Assembly: GCA_002337545.1 (NCBI GenBank)
Contig: DDGE01000050.1
Coordinates: 1-31,133 of the forward strand
Origin: Phycisphaerales bacterium UBA1910
GTDB lineage: Bacteria; Planctomycetota; Phycisphaerae; Phycisphaerales; UBA1924
Length of the DNA stretch: 31,133 bases
Direction: 5' to 3'
The notes under the pieces were generated by a model. The model was given only the letters and a program-made list of their open reading frames with translations. It made no database searches and was not told the origin of the DNA. Both the position numbers and the translations under genes were made by a program. Positions 21,940 through 30,600 of this stretch are shown piece by piece. Every line of letters begins with the position of its first letter. The stretch's first letter is position 1.

Positions 21940-23157
21940 TCAATCGAGCCCCAGACGCTCCATTGGAACGGTCCCCGGCACGAAATGCGCCCGCGGATTC
22001 CCCTCAGTGCGAAGGAACTCGAGCACATTTCGTACATCCGATCGGACCGGAGCGATGAAAGCCAACGACTCGTCGCTCATCGGGTGATCAAACGCGAGCA
22101 GGGCCGCATGCAGCGCAGGCTTATCGAGCATGACCTCACCGTCCAGATTGTGTATCGGCTTGCCCTTATACATGTCATCCCCGACAATCGGGTGCCCCAG
22201 ATGGGACAGATGCACACGGATCTGGTGCGTTCGTCCGGTGAGCAGTTCAAGCTCAACCAGCGTGTATCTGCGGGAAACGGTCTTGTTCAACAACGCGGGA
22301 AGCTCGTACCGCTCCCGCACCCTGCAGATTGTTTGACTTGGCTTACCCAGATCATCAAACCGGACTACGCGCTTCTCACGCGATCCGCGGACCCGAGATG
22401 GGTGCGGTCCGAGCGGGAGATCGATCAGTTGCTCGTGCTTGCTGACCCAGCCGTGTACCAGGGCGAGATATCGTTTGTCGACCTCACGCTGCTCAAACTT
22501 CGCTCCCATCTTCCAATGAGCAAGATCGGACTTCGCGAACACGATGCACCCCGATGTGTGACGATCCAGCCGGTGCACAACCCCCGGACGCGCAAACTCC
22601 TCTCCGACATGCGAAAGCTCGCCAGACTTGGACTGCTGGAAATAGTGCACGAGCGCGTTGAGCATCGTCCCGCGGTTCTCCATCCGCGCGGGATGAACGA
22701 TGATGTCCGATTGTTTGTTGAGCACGAGGATGTGCTCGTCCTCAAACAACACATCAAGAGGGATATCGTCCGGCTCGATCTCTCCGCTAGGCGGCGGCGG
22801 GAGCACCAACTCGATCGTGTCACCGATACGGAGCTTCAGCGAAGACTTCGCGATCTCGCCGTTGACCTTCGCCCCACCCTGATCGATCAAGGCCTGAAGC
22901 TTGCTCCGGCTCATGAACTTGATCCGCGAGGTGAGGTACTTGTCCAATCGATCTTTCAGATCGCGTGCGAGGGCAAATCGCACCTTCGCGACAAACTCAT
23001 CATTCTCCTGCTCACGCGCTGTCTCGTACGCGCGACGAATCGCCTCGCCGTCGACTTTGCCCCCAGGCAGAAGGAAATCACCGCCGACGGATTCAGCCTT
23101 CGCATCAATCGATTCGGATGCATCATCGATGCCCGGGTTGGGCACAGGATCGCTCAC
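21940..23157 (-). CDS. RluD-type 23S rRNA pseudouridine synthase with an N-terminal extension
   Basis: A 405-residue RluA/RluD-family enzyme that isomerises uridine to pseudouridine in RNA, most often in 23S rRNA. Residues ~68-120 are an S4 RNA-binding domain (LDKYLTSR...SRSKLQALIDQGGAKVNG). The catalytic domain includes VLNKQSDIIVHP, the active-site motif HRLDRHTSG with Asp198, and ELLTGRTHQIRVHLSHLGHPIVGD. The first ~60 residues are an extra acidic stretch not found in standard RluD (~325 residues). The ATG overlaps the upstream stop (ATGA), so it is coupled to the YfgM-like gene. The exact target uridines cannot be told from sequence, so no symbol is given. Confidence 0.93.
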   Translation of the reverse strand: MSDPVPNPGIDDASESIDAKAESVGGDFLLPGGKVDGEAIRRAYETAREQENDEFVAKVRFALARDLKDRLDKYLTSRIKFMSRSKLQALIDQGGAKVNGEIAKSSLKLRIGDTIELVLPPPPSGEIEPDDIPLDVLFEDEHILVLNKQSDIIVHPARMENRGTMLNALVHYFQQSKSGELSHVGEEFARPGVVHRLDRHTSGCIVFAKSDLAHWKMGAKFEQREVDKRYLALVHGWVSKHEQLIDLPLGPHPSRVRGSREKRVVRFDDLGKPSQTICRVRERYELPALLNKTVSRRYTLVELELLTGRTHQIRVHLSHLGHPIVGDDMYKGKPIHNLDGEVMLDKPALHAALLAFDHPMSDESLAFIAPVRSDVRNVLEFLRTEGNPRAHFVPGTVPMERLGLD

Positions 23158-24002
23158 GGCTCGTCCGTCGTCTCCGGCTCATCTTCCGTCGTGGTTTCGT
23201 CCGGAACCTCGCTCTGCGCCTCGGCAGTGTCCGCATCAGACTGAACAGGTGCGTCCGTGTTCAGTTCGATAGGCATGGTTGGGGCCGCGGTGCTTCCACC
23301 GAGCGACGGGATCTGATCCTGATTCGGGAGGGCCCCGATTGATTTGAGCGACTCAAGCTCCTCGATCCGCTTCTCAGCGAATGACTTGATGGAAGGGTAC
23401 ATCTCGGCTTCTGCAATCGATCCAAGGCGTTCGTAATACGACCTTGCGGCATCGAACTGGTCCCGGCTTTCCTCAACAGACGCCAATCGTGAGAGCGCCT
23501 GCATGGTGAAAATCGCCTTGTTCTCATCGCCTTCGGTGGACGCGAGCACCTGCTTGGCCGTCGATTCCGCAAAGGAAAGGAACTGATTTCGACGCTCCTC
23601 ACTCAGGATGTCTTCCTCGTTCGTTACGGTCTGTGTGACAGGATCGATCTGCGCCCCGGGCTCGAGCCCAAGTGTGTAGGCACCAAGATAGAGATCCACC
23701 TCACGCAGGCGAGCCAGCTCTGCGATGCTCTGGGTCCCCTCGTTCGCACTCGCAATACTCTTGAGCGAGTTGGGCGAGGGGTTGCCGTCTGCGATCACAG
23801 CTTCATACTCGCTAAAGGCCTGATCGATCTTTGCGACGCGTTGCCGCTCAAGATAGTTCATTCCCCAATACACCCCGGCCGCGACCAGCAGCACAAGACA
23901 TACGGGCGTGCTCCACTTGTTCAGGAAGTCGATAAACTCCTGATTGATGCGTGAATCCTCGAGCCCTGCGCCCTCGCGGATTTTGGTTTGACGATCGTCC
24001 AT
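23154..24002 (-). CDS. YfgM-like single-pass membrane protein with TPR-like region
   Basis: A 282-residue protein. A cytoplasmic N-terminus of ~30 residues precedes one transmembrane helix (PVCLVLLVAAGVYWGMNYL, ~33-51), followed by a helical domain (~55-225) with TPR-like packing such as AIFTMQALSRLASVEESRDQFDAARSYYERL. The last ~55 residues are low-complexity and acidic (DETTTEDEPETTDEP). The layout resembles YfgM/tetratricopeptide proteins that assist SecYEG substrates at the periplasmic side, but identity is weak. The ATG at 24002 has GAGGTG just upstream; the longer frame is unsupported. It is the first gene of a two-gene unit with the pseudouridine synthase. Confidence 0.75.
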   Translation of the reverse strand: MDDRQTKIREGAGLEDSRINQEFIDFLNKWSTPVCLVLLVAAGVYWGMNYLERQRVAKIDQAFSEYEAVIADGNPSPNSLKSIASANEGTQSIAELARLREVDLYLGAYTLGLEPGAQIDPVTQTVTNEEDILSEERRNQFLSFAESTAKQVLASTEGDENKAIFTMQALSRLASVEESRDQFDAARSYYERLGSIAEAEMYPSIKSFAEKRIEELESLKSIGALPNQDQIPSLGGSTAAPTMPIELNTDAPVQSDADTAEAQSEVPDETTTEDEPETTDEP

Positions 24003-24125
24003 AGCCACCTCGGGTACCAGGCACTTGGCCCGGGAACATGTGCACAACACCCTGCCGCACACCCGTCTGGGTATACGAAGTCGGGTTTAGATGAGTCCGT
24101 ATCCTAGGGGGGCAGATCTCACTGA

Positions 24126-25112
24126 TCATGCCTCAGGAGCGAGCGACTCCCAGAAACGCCAAGGACAAGGATCGTCAATCTCGTCAGAAGGGACGAGCTG
24201 ATCCCGCAGCAGAGCCACCAAATCCCCTACCCCCTCAGCGACTTGCCCCGTGCATACTCGAACATCAACCCCACACGGATGGTGCCCCAAATCCGACCGC
24301 ATCCCGAGCCGAACGACGCTCACTTGATCTCTGATTTCAGCGCTGAGTCGTGAATCAAGTACACCGCGTTCATCATCCGCATCGATGCAGTGGATAACCA
24401 GATCCGCATTCGCGACGACCCGAGCAGCGATTTCGATCTCGTCTGCATCTTCCACACGCTCGTCAACACCTGGGGTGTCGATCCAACGAACGACCACACC
24501 ACCAAGATTGACAGGAACTCCGACATGATCCCTGGTCGTCCCCACGACATCAGCCACAAGCGCAACCCGCTGTCCCACAAGCGTATTGAGCAGAGAAGAT
24601 TTCCCAATATTTGCCCGCCCTACTGCCACCACTGTTGGGGGATTGATCAAACGATTGAGCGCAACACTCGATCGTCCCCTGCCGTTCGCCTCGTTTCGTG
24701 AAGCACAGCCCATGTCGAACCAGCGGGCGGTGTGATCGAGAAGCACATCCACCCCAAGTGGGCTCGCCATGACCGAGAGAGCGTGCATGCACCACGCCTC
24801 AATCTCGTTAGTAGCCTCTGGGTAGACCTCATGCGGCCTGACCGAATCACGGACTGGGCACCCACGCCCCGAGAGTTCTTCGCTGATTCGGCGCAGGATT
24901 GCGACCCCACCGTGGGGCATCAGGATCTGTGTGTGGGTATCCACACCGTAAATAACGCCATCGTCGATACCGAAGAGATCGGCACGCTTGATCTGACCCA
25001 TTGGCACCAACGGGAAGCCAAGGCGGTCAAGCCCATCGCCTTGCACCTGTATCATCGCGATCGCGCCAGCGCGTTCCGCAGGAGTCAGAATCGCATGCCA
25101 CGGTTCATTCAC
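24126..25112 (-). CDS. Short MnmE/TrmE-like GTPase lacking the C-terminal Cys motif
   Basis: A 328-residue relative of MnmE (TrmE), whose full-length form (~450 residues) modifies the wobble uridine of tRNAs with MnmG. The N-terminal part (AILTPAERAGAIAMIQVQG, ~7-25) corresponds to the folate-binding TrmE_N domain, and ~75-150 to a shortened helical region. The G domain (~160-305) has Walker A GRANIGKSS (165-173), the K-loop-type GTTRD (191-195) and DTPG (212-215). The G4 motif NKxD is degenerate (LGMRSD, 269-274). The C-terminal helical bundle and its catalytic CxGK end are missing, so it is probably not a canonical tRNA-modifying MnmE. Coupled to coaX by ATGA. I leave the symbol blank for this reason. 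Confidence 0.82.
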   Translation of the reverse strand: MNEPWHAILTPAERAGAIAMIQVQGDGLDRLGFPLVPMGQIKRADLFGIDDGVIYGVDTHTQILMPHGGVAILRRISEELSGRGCPVRDSVRPHEVYPEATNEIEAWCMHALSVMASPLGVDVLLDHTARWFDMGCASRNEANGRGRSSVALNRLINPPTVVAVGRANIGKSSLLNTLVGQRVALVADVVGTTRDHVGVPVNLGGVVVRWIDTPGVDERVEDADEIEIAARVVANADLVIHCIDADDERGVLDSRLSAEIRDQVSVVRLGMRSDLGHHPCGVDVRVCTGQVAEGVGDLVALLRDQLVPSDEIDDPCPWRFWESLAPEA

Positions 25113-25963
25113 AGCTCTTCGTCACTCACATCTGCATCCGCGAGCATCAGACACGCAGCGCGAATGCCGTGGAGTTGGAGATCAGGGACGAACGCCTCGA
25201 TGAGTTCATCACCTTCCAGCACGCCCATATCCCCACCCGTCACGATGATCTGGGGGTACCCCTCATAAAACTCCGCGTAGCGTTCCGCCAGCCAGCGGAT
25301 TGCACCGTGCACGCACGCGTTCACCCCGAGCTGCATCGCGAGATCCGTCTGTTTCGCAGGGCTCAGATCGTTCGATTCGGGCTTCTCATACTTGAGTTTC
25401 GGGAGATGTGCGGTCTTCTCGTGCAACGCTTCGAACATCATCCCGACGCCGGGGAGGATCGCTCCGCCATGGAAAACCCCTTCGCCATCGACAAAGTCCA
25501 CCGTGATCGCGGTCCCCAGATCCACAACGATACAAGCCTGGCTCACAACGCGGTACGCACCGATCGCACAAAGGAGTCGGTCCTGCCCAACCGTTTTCTC
25601 TCCAGATTCCGTGAGCGTGTGCCTGATGGGTATGGGGAGATCTGGGCCGAATAGGTAGACTGAACTGAAACCCGCCTTATCGATCGAACGGGCGATCTCA
25701 CTCGCCCGTTGGTGATTGACCGACGAAAGCACAACAACAGGGTCGGATGCCCCGTCCCCATAATCCCTCCAAAGAGATCGGACCTCATCGACGATCGCTG
25801 GAGAATCATCGCTGCGGACAGATTGTGCCTTGAGGCATTCTGTGCCGGACATGATCCCGACACGGGTGCGTGTGTTTCCGATCGCGATCGCGATCATCGG
25901 CCGGGACATGCTGGGCAGATCACTGGAATGATCGGCACTGAAATGGGTAGGCTCGGTACTCAT
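25109..25963 (-). CDS. coaX: Type III pantothenate kinase
   Basis: A 284-residue CoaX, an ASKHA-fold kinase for the first step of coenzyme A synthesis from pantothenate. Seen are the P-loop-like segment IAIAIGNTRTRVGI (~24-37), GQDRLLCAIGAYR, the second phosphate loop DLGTAITVDFVD and GGAILPGVGMMFEALHEKTAHLP, plus a late TGGD motif. In the first motif relatives usually have DxGNT; here the Asp position is Ala27 (see findings). The start at 25963 is chosen because TATCAT lies 5 nt upstream with no SD; it adds ~20 residues before the conserved core (MIAIAIGN), so a later ATG is possible. Stop overlaps the MnmE-like start (ATGA). Confidence 0.9.
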   Translation of the reverse strand: MSTEPTHFSADHSSDLPSMSRPMIAIAIGNTRTRVGIMSGTECLKAQSVRSDDSPAIVDEVRSLWRDYGDGASDPVVVLSSVNHQRASEIARSIDKAGFSSVYLFGPDLPIPIRHTLTESGEKTVGQDRLLCAIGAYRVVSQACIVVDLGTAITVDFVDGEGVFHGGAILPGVGMMFEALHEKTAHLPKLKYEKPESNDLSPAKQTDLAMQLGVNACVHGAIRWLAERYAEFYEGYPQIIVTGGDMGVLEGDELIEAFVPDLQLHGIRAACLMLADADVSDEEL

Positions 25964-25968
25964 GCACA

Positions 25969-25974
25969 ATGATA
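25969..25974 (-). promoter_or_regulatory. Candidate -10 element (TATCAT) of a leaderless promoter for coaX
   Basis: On the minus strand TATCAT is followed by TGTGC and the ATG at 25963 (5-nt spacing). No SD is present. Confidence 0.4.
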
Positions 25975-26094
25975 TGCGCATGAGTCGAAGACCACACGCC
26001 CGATCCGCATCGTCGCGGGCGTCGTTGCTATTCTATATGAGATGAGATCCCGCCAGTTCCCACGCGAGCGGCACCCAGTTGGTAAGGACGAACG

Positions 26095-27102
26095 ATGCCA
26101 CAATGCATGATCGACCCAAGCATCGAACGCAAAACGATCGCGGGGTTCAAGTTCCCACTCGGCGTCTACCCCGTAGAGCCCATGACTCCCGGCATCGGCT
26201 ATACCTCGGAGTTCGAACCCGAGGATTCGACCGAGGAAGTTGGGGATTGGGAGACATGGCCCGATCAGTATGTGTTTGACATTGTGGTCCCCGCGGATCG
26301 CGTCGAATCGCTCTGGCAGCAGCTCTTCGCGATGATGCCAGGCCGCGTCTTCCCCATCATCGATTACATCGGACACGATGCTTACCGCGAAATCGACCCA
26401 TTCATGGCGTACGAGCCAATCGGGAAAGAGAAAGTCACCAACGCGATCAGGCAGTACACTCCGTTCTTCTTTGAGGATGGAATGGTGGGCTTCGGAGCGG
26501 TCAGCGAATCTCCCTTCTTCTATGTATTCGTTGACGAGCACAAGATCGTGACCGTCCGTGTGGAACCCGAGTTTCGCCAGCGGGTGGAGCGACTGCTCGA
26601 GGCCTTTGAAATCCCACCACGCGAGGACCCAGCGGGGGCAGACGCCGCGGCCCACGAGCATCGCTCCATCCTCGTGACGAGCGAAGATCGCCCGGATCTG
26701 TTGAACGGGGACGAGATCCTCGAGCGAATGCGCGACGCATGGCGACTAGTCCTGAATGTGGACCCGGACTCAAATGTGGACGACGAGGGTGAAGAACTCG
26801 GAATCACGCCCTGGTTGTGCCTGGCACGATTCTGCACCGACCAAAGCCCGCACGACGAGTATGCCCAGATCGTGCTCACCGCTGAGAACCTGCGTCGGGC
26901 TGAAGAGCTGACTCAGGAATATGTGATCCAGACAGCCAACCCGGGAGGGGACTGGTTCGATGTCGCGGTCATCAGCGCGAACCGCATGACGAAGAAACAA
27001 ACAGAGGTACTCCTGAATGAGCTGCCAGACTCTAAACCAATCAATGCCAATGCCTTAAAGTCAGAAACACTGTTGGCGTTCCGAGTACTCAAGCCCGCAT
27101 GA
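26095..27102 (+). CDS. Soluble protein of unknown function
   Basis: A 335-residue protein with no signal peptide, membrane segment or motif I recognise. The N-terminal half is rich in aromatic and acidic residues (FKFPLGVYPVEP, SEFEPEDSTEEVGDWETWPDQYVFDIVVPADRVESLWQ) and contains a phrase PGRVFPIIDYIGHDAYREID. The C-terminal half (~195-335) is alpha/beta-like with LVLNVDPDSNVDDEGEELGITPW, a helical DEYAQIVLTAENLRRAEEL segment and a basic TKKQTEVLLNEL end. The ATG at 26095 has AAGGA 6 nt upstream, and the frame has normal codon use, so it is a genuine gene. It lies divergent from coaX and is followed by an inverted-repeat-rich gap. Confidence 0.82.
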   Translation: MPQCMIDPSIERKTIAGFKFPLGVYPVEPMTPGIGYTSEFEPEDSTEEVGDWETWPDQYVFDIVVPADRVESLWQQLFAMMPGRVFPIIDYIGHDAYREIDPFMAYEPIGKEKVTNAIRQYTPFFFEDGMVGFGAVSESPFFYVFVDEHKIVTVRVEPEFRQRVERLLEAFEIPPREDPAGADAAAHEHRSILVTSEDRPDLLNGDEILERMRDAWRLVLNVDPDSNVDDEGEELGITPWLCLARFCTDQSPHDEYAQIVLTAENLRRAEELTQEYVIQTANPGGDWFDVAVISANRMTKKQTEVLLNELPDSKPINANALKSETLLAFRVLKPA

Positions 27103-27118
27103 AAGACGATGCCGAGTG

Positions 27119-27176
27119 AAAGTTCATGCGCGCACCAGACAAAGTTACTGGATCTGCAATGAACTTTGCGCGCATG
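27119..27176. repeat. Overlapping, mutually exclusive inverted repeats after the unknown-function gene
   Basis: AAAGTTCAT (27119-27127) pairs with ATGAACTTT (27159-27167), and CATGCGCGCA (27125-27134) pairs with TGCGCGCATG (27167-27176). The two pairings share bases at 27125-27127 and at 27167, so only one can form at a time. Inside the first, CCAG/CTGG (27135-27138/27148-27151) can also pair. It starts 17 nt after the stop at 27102. There is no T run. Confidence 0.6.
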
Positions 27177-27392
27177 GGAACCGCGCAGACAAATACTCGA
27201 ATATGGATCACATAGGGACGAAACGGCGCGGCCCCGCTTCCGTGCCGGGGACTATGAGTACCAACTCAATCACGAACGAACGCAAATCCAGAACACGAAA
27301 TACGACACGCTCTCGTTTCATCTGGATACACTGCATGCCACCGGGATTTGCGATCCTCGTTCAACCCCGGTATCGTCCCCCTTCCCGCATCC

Positions 27393-27410
27393 GGTGTCAT
27401 GAATGACACC
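27393..27410. repeat. Perfect inverted repeat in the pre-secretin gap
   Basis: GGTGTCA (27393-27399) and TGACACC (27404-27410) form a 7-bp stem around TGAA, extendable by ATC/GAT across one mismatch. Confidence 0.55.
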
Positions 27411-27450
27411 TGATCCGGGGTCTGTGCCCGCGAGCGTCGAGGGCATGGAG

Positions 27451-27469
27451 TTCGTGACCCAGTCACGAA
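27451..27469. promoter_or_regulatory. Operator-like perfect inverted repeat in the pre-secretin gap
   Basis: TTCGTGAC (27451-27458) and GTCACGAA (27462-27469) flank a 3-nt centre CCA, giving a perfect 19-bp dyad. Size and symmetry are like a site for a dimeric helix-turn-helix regulator. It is 145 nt before the secretin start. Confidence 0.45.
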
Positions 27470-27562
27470 ACGCGTCGCTGCGATGTTTTATTGCAGCAAA
27501 ACAGTTCAAGAACGCGGGATTTCAGGGTGCAATCGGTGCACATCCCGCCTGACCTCAGCCCC

Positions 27563-27584
27563 GAGTTGGACCCCATCCCAACTC
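27563..27584. repeat. Leader hairpin just upstream of the secretin start
   Basis: GAGTTGG (27563-27569) pairs with CCAACTC (27578-27584), a 7-bp stem with an 8-nt loop, ending 29 nt before the ATG and 18-20 nt before the SD (GGAG). It could influence translation. Confidence 0.5.
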
Positions 27585-27613
27585 AAGTGCCTAGAGCCAA
27601 CGGAGTGATCCGG

Positions 27614-30600
27614 ATGTCACCCACACCTTACCGATCTGTTCGTTCCCTCCTCCTTGCCTCCGTCGCGTTCGCGGGTCTTCCCTCCGCCAGCGTGCTCGCG
27701 AGCGTCGAGCTCGAGCGTGTCACGCAGCGCGAAGACACACAGGAGGTTCTCGATCGTGCGAACCAACTTCTCATCGAAGGCCAGCTAGTTCGAGCACGAG
27801 CCATGCTCCTCGCACTCCAGGACTCGCCCATCAGCGCCACCCTAAGTGACCAGCAAAGCGACCAACTCTGGGCGTTGCTCGCGAAAGCGAACACCATGTT
27901 CCAGCGTGCAGATCGCGTTGACATGAGCCTGCAGAAAGCACAACTCGCCCTGAGCACAGACAACATTGTCGAGGCGAAGCGTCAGGCGAACATTGTCATC
28001 GAGTCGAGCCGATCCGACTCGGACCAGATCGATGCAGCAAACGCGGTACTCGATCTCTGTGAAGCACGCCAGAACGACGCGATGGGAAAGATCGATGGGG
28101 CGATCAATCGTGTCCGCGAGGCATTCAACGCTGGGGATTACGCTCAATCCAAGCTCCTCATCACCCGCATTGGGCAGCTGGGTCTCGAGCTGAACGAAAC
28201 ACAGCAGGACACACTGGATGTGCTCCGTGGCAAGCTCACTTCTATTGAGAAGTCGCAGGGCAACCTCGGCAACTACAACCCCGCGATGGGGATGCTCGCT
28301 CCTGAGAGCGGTATGAGCTCCGACTGGCTCACCGGCTCCACGCAGGACGGTGCTCGCACCGGGTCCTACCTCGGCAACCAGCCCGAAGAGCCCACTCAGG
28401 CCGAACCCATCGACATCGAACTCGTCGAAGAAGAGCCGCAGGTCGACCTCCTCGACGCAGCACGCAGGTTTGAAGCACAGTCACTCCTCGGCCAGGCGAA
28501 CCTCGCATTCGAGGAACGACGCTTCAACGAAGCCCTGACCCTGTACACCAATATCGTCACAAACTTCAACGCCTATGTCTCGGCAAATGATCTCGAACTC
28601 GCTCGCGAACGGCGTGCCGAAGCTCAGATCCAACTCGGCGTTCAGGGTGGCCCGGAGGATGACATCCTCGGCGACACCGTACGGGATGACTCACTGCTCC
28701 TGCAGCGATCGCAAGCCGCGTTCGAGAACTACATGGATCAATCCCGTCAGGCCCTGAGCGAAGGAGATACAGACACAGCTCGTACGCTCGTGGCTCAGGC
28801 CGATCTGACGATCAAGCGTGCTCGCGATGTGATGGCTGAGTCCGCTTTCGAGAACTACCAGGACAGAGTCGCGGAGATGATCGCTCAGATCAACTCGACT
28901 GAAGAGCAGCAGCGGATTGCAGAGCGTGAAGCCGAACGCGAACGCCTCGCCGAAGAAACCGCTCAGTTCGCCGAGAACCGCCGGCGTGAGCGTGATGAAA
29001 AAATCATCGCGAACCTCGAACGAGTCCATGCACTCCAGCAGGAGCTCAAGTACGAGGAAGCCCTCGAGGTTGTTGAATCGATCCTCTTCCTGGATCCATC
29101 CAACCCCGCAGGTCTGCTGCTCAAAGACATCATCCAGGACACCCTCATCTACCGTGAGAACCTCGGTTACCAGCGCGACAAGGGCCTGAGCTACGCTCGC
29201 CAGTCGCTCGATAATCAGGAAGCCATGGTCGCGACCGACTCGATCATCGGGTACCCGGATGACTGGCCATCGATCAGCTTCCGACGCGGCGACATCCTTG
29301 AGTACGCCGAGTCAGAAGCAAACCGTGCTGTCATCGCAAAGATGGACAACACCAAGATGCCCGTCGAGTTCAACGACAACGCATTCGAAGATGTTGTCGG
29401 ATTCATCGGCTCCACCACCGGGATCGATATCGATGTGGACTGGGAATCACTCGCTGATATCGGTGTCGACCCGGACACACCAGTCGCACTCAAGCTCAAC
29501 TCCGTGACGATCAATGTCCTTCTCGACCGCGTTCTCGCCAAGGTATCCGACCCGACGCTCCCCGCTGGCTGGGCAGTGCAGGACGGGATCTTGACGATCG
29601 CATCAGAAGAAGTTCTCCGTCTCAACACGGTCCTGGAAACATATGACATCCGTGACCTGATCTTCGTCGTTCCTGACTTCGATAACGCCCCAGAGTTCGA
29701 TCTCGCGAACGCCATTCAGCAGTCTGGCCGTGGCGGCGGTGGTGGCGGTGGTGGCGGATCGAGTCCGTTCTCCGGCGGCACACAGGACCCGCAGGACATC
29801 ACCAGCCGCGAGGATCGAGTCGATGCGATCATCACCCTCATCCAGGATAATGTTGATCCTGAAGGATGGCGTGAAAACGGCGGTGATACGAGTTCGATCA
29901 CCGAGCTCAACGGCAACTTCATCATCACATCGACCCCGAAGAACCATCGCGCGATCATCGGCTTGCTGAACAAGCTCCGCCAACAGCGTGCGGTCCAGAT
30001 CAATGTTGAAACCCGTTTCCTTTCGGTTGACCAGAACTTCTTCGAGCAGATCGGCTTCGACCTCGATGTGTACTTCAACGCCGACAGCACCGAGTATCAG
30101 CTCGCACGCGTGATCGATCCATCCCTCCTCCCGAGTGACTACTTCGATTCATCGGGTGCCCTGCTTGATAATGTCAGCGGCGGCGGCAACTTCCCGATCG
30201 ATACCGACGGTGACGGTGTTGCGGACACCATCGGCCCAATCACACAGCCCGTTCTCGGGCCGGGCTTCAACGGCGGCATCCTCCCCGACGGCACCATTTT
30301 GGGCGATGATTCGTGGTCCATTATCCGCGCGGCTCAGAACTCGTTCGGATTGACCGAGTTCCTGGCGAACAGCAGCTCGTTCGCAGGCGATATTCTGAAC
30401 CTGAATCCCGCGCTGGGCGTGACGGGACGATTCCTTGACGACATCCAAGTCGACTTCCTCGTCGAAGCGACTCAGGCAGACAGCCGAAGCGTCATCCTGA
30501 CGGCTCCGCGTCTGACCTTCACCAACGGGCAGCGAGCATTCATCGCCGTCACAAACCAGACATCATTCATCTCCGACCTGACACCCGTTGCGGGTTCTGG

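Larger units (their letters stand above)
27103..27613. other. 511-nt structured gap before the secretin gene, no convincing gene
   Basis: No frame in this stretch has a credible start and coding character. It contains a series of inverted repeats (27119-27176, 27393-27410, 27451-27469, 27563-27584), listed separately. An additional pair, GCGGGAT/ATCCCGC, spans 27514-27548 and encloses GTGCA repeats. It may hold a terminator and promoter region, an unusually long 5' leader of the secretin mRNA, or a small RNA gene. Confidence 0.5.

Noticed and set aside
21985-23244. A 419-codon plus-strand frame antisense to the pseudouridine synthase
   Set aside because: It mirrors the rluD-type gene, has no SD or TANNNT start signal and no domain; the minus-strand protein has clear catalytic motifs.
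27116-27406. A 96-codon plus-strand frame in the pre-secretin gap
   Set aside because: Arg/Thr/Ser-rich random-like composition, overlaps inverted repeats, no start signal.
29727-29758. Gly-codon run as a possible sequencing artefact or frameshift hotspot
   Set aside because: The frame continues correctly into conserved secretin segments on both sides, so it is a true poly-Gly linker.
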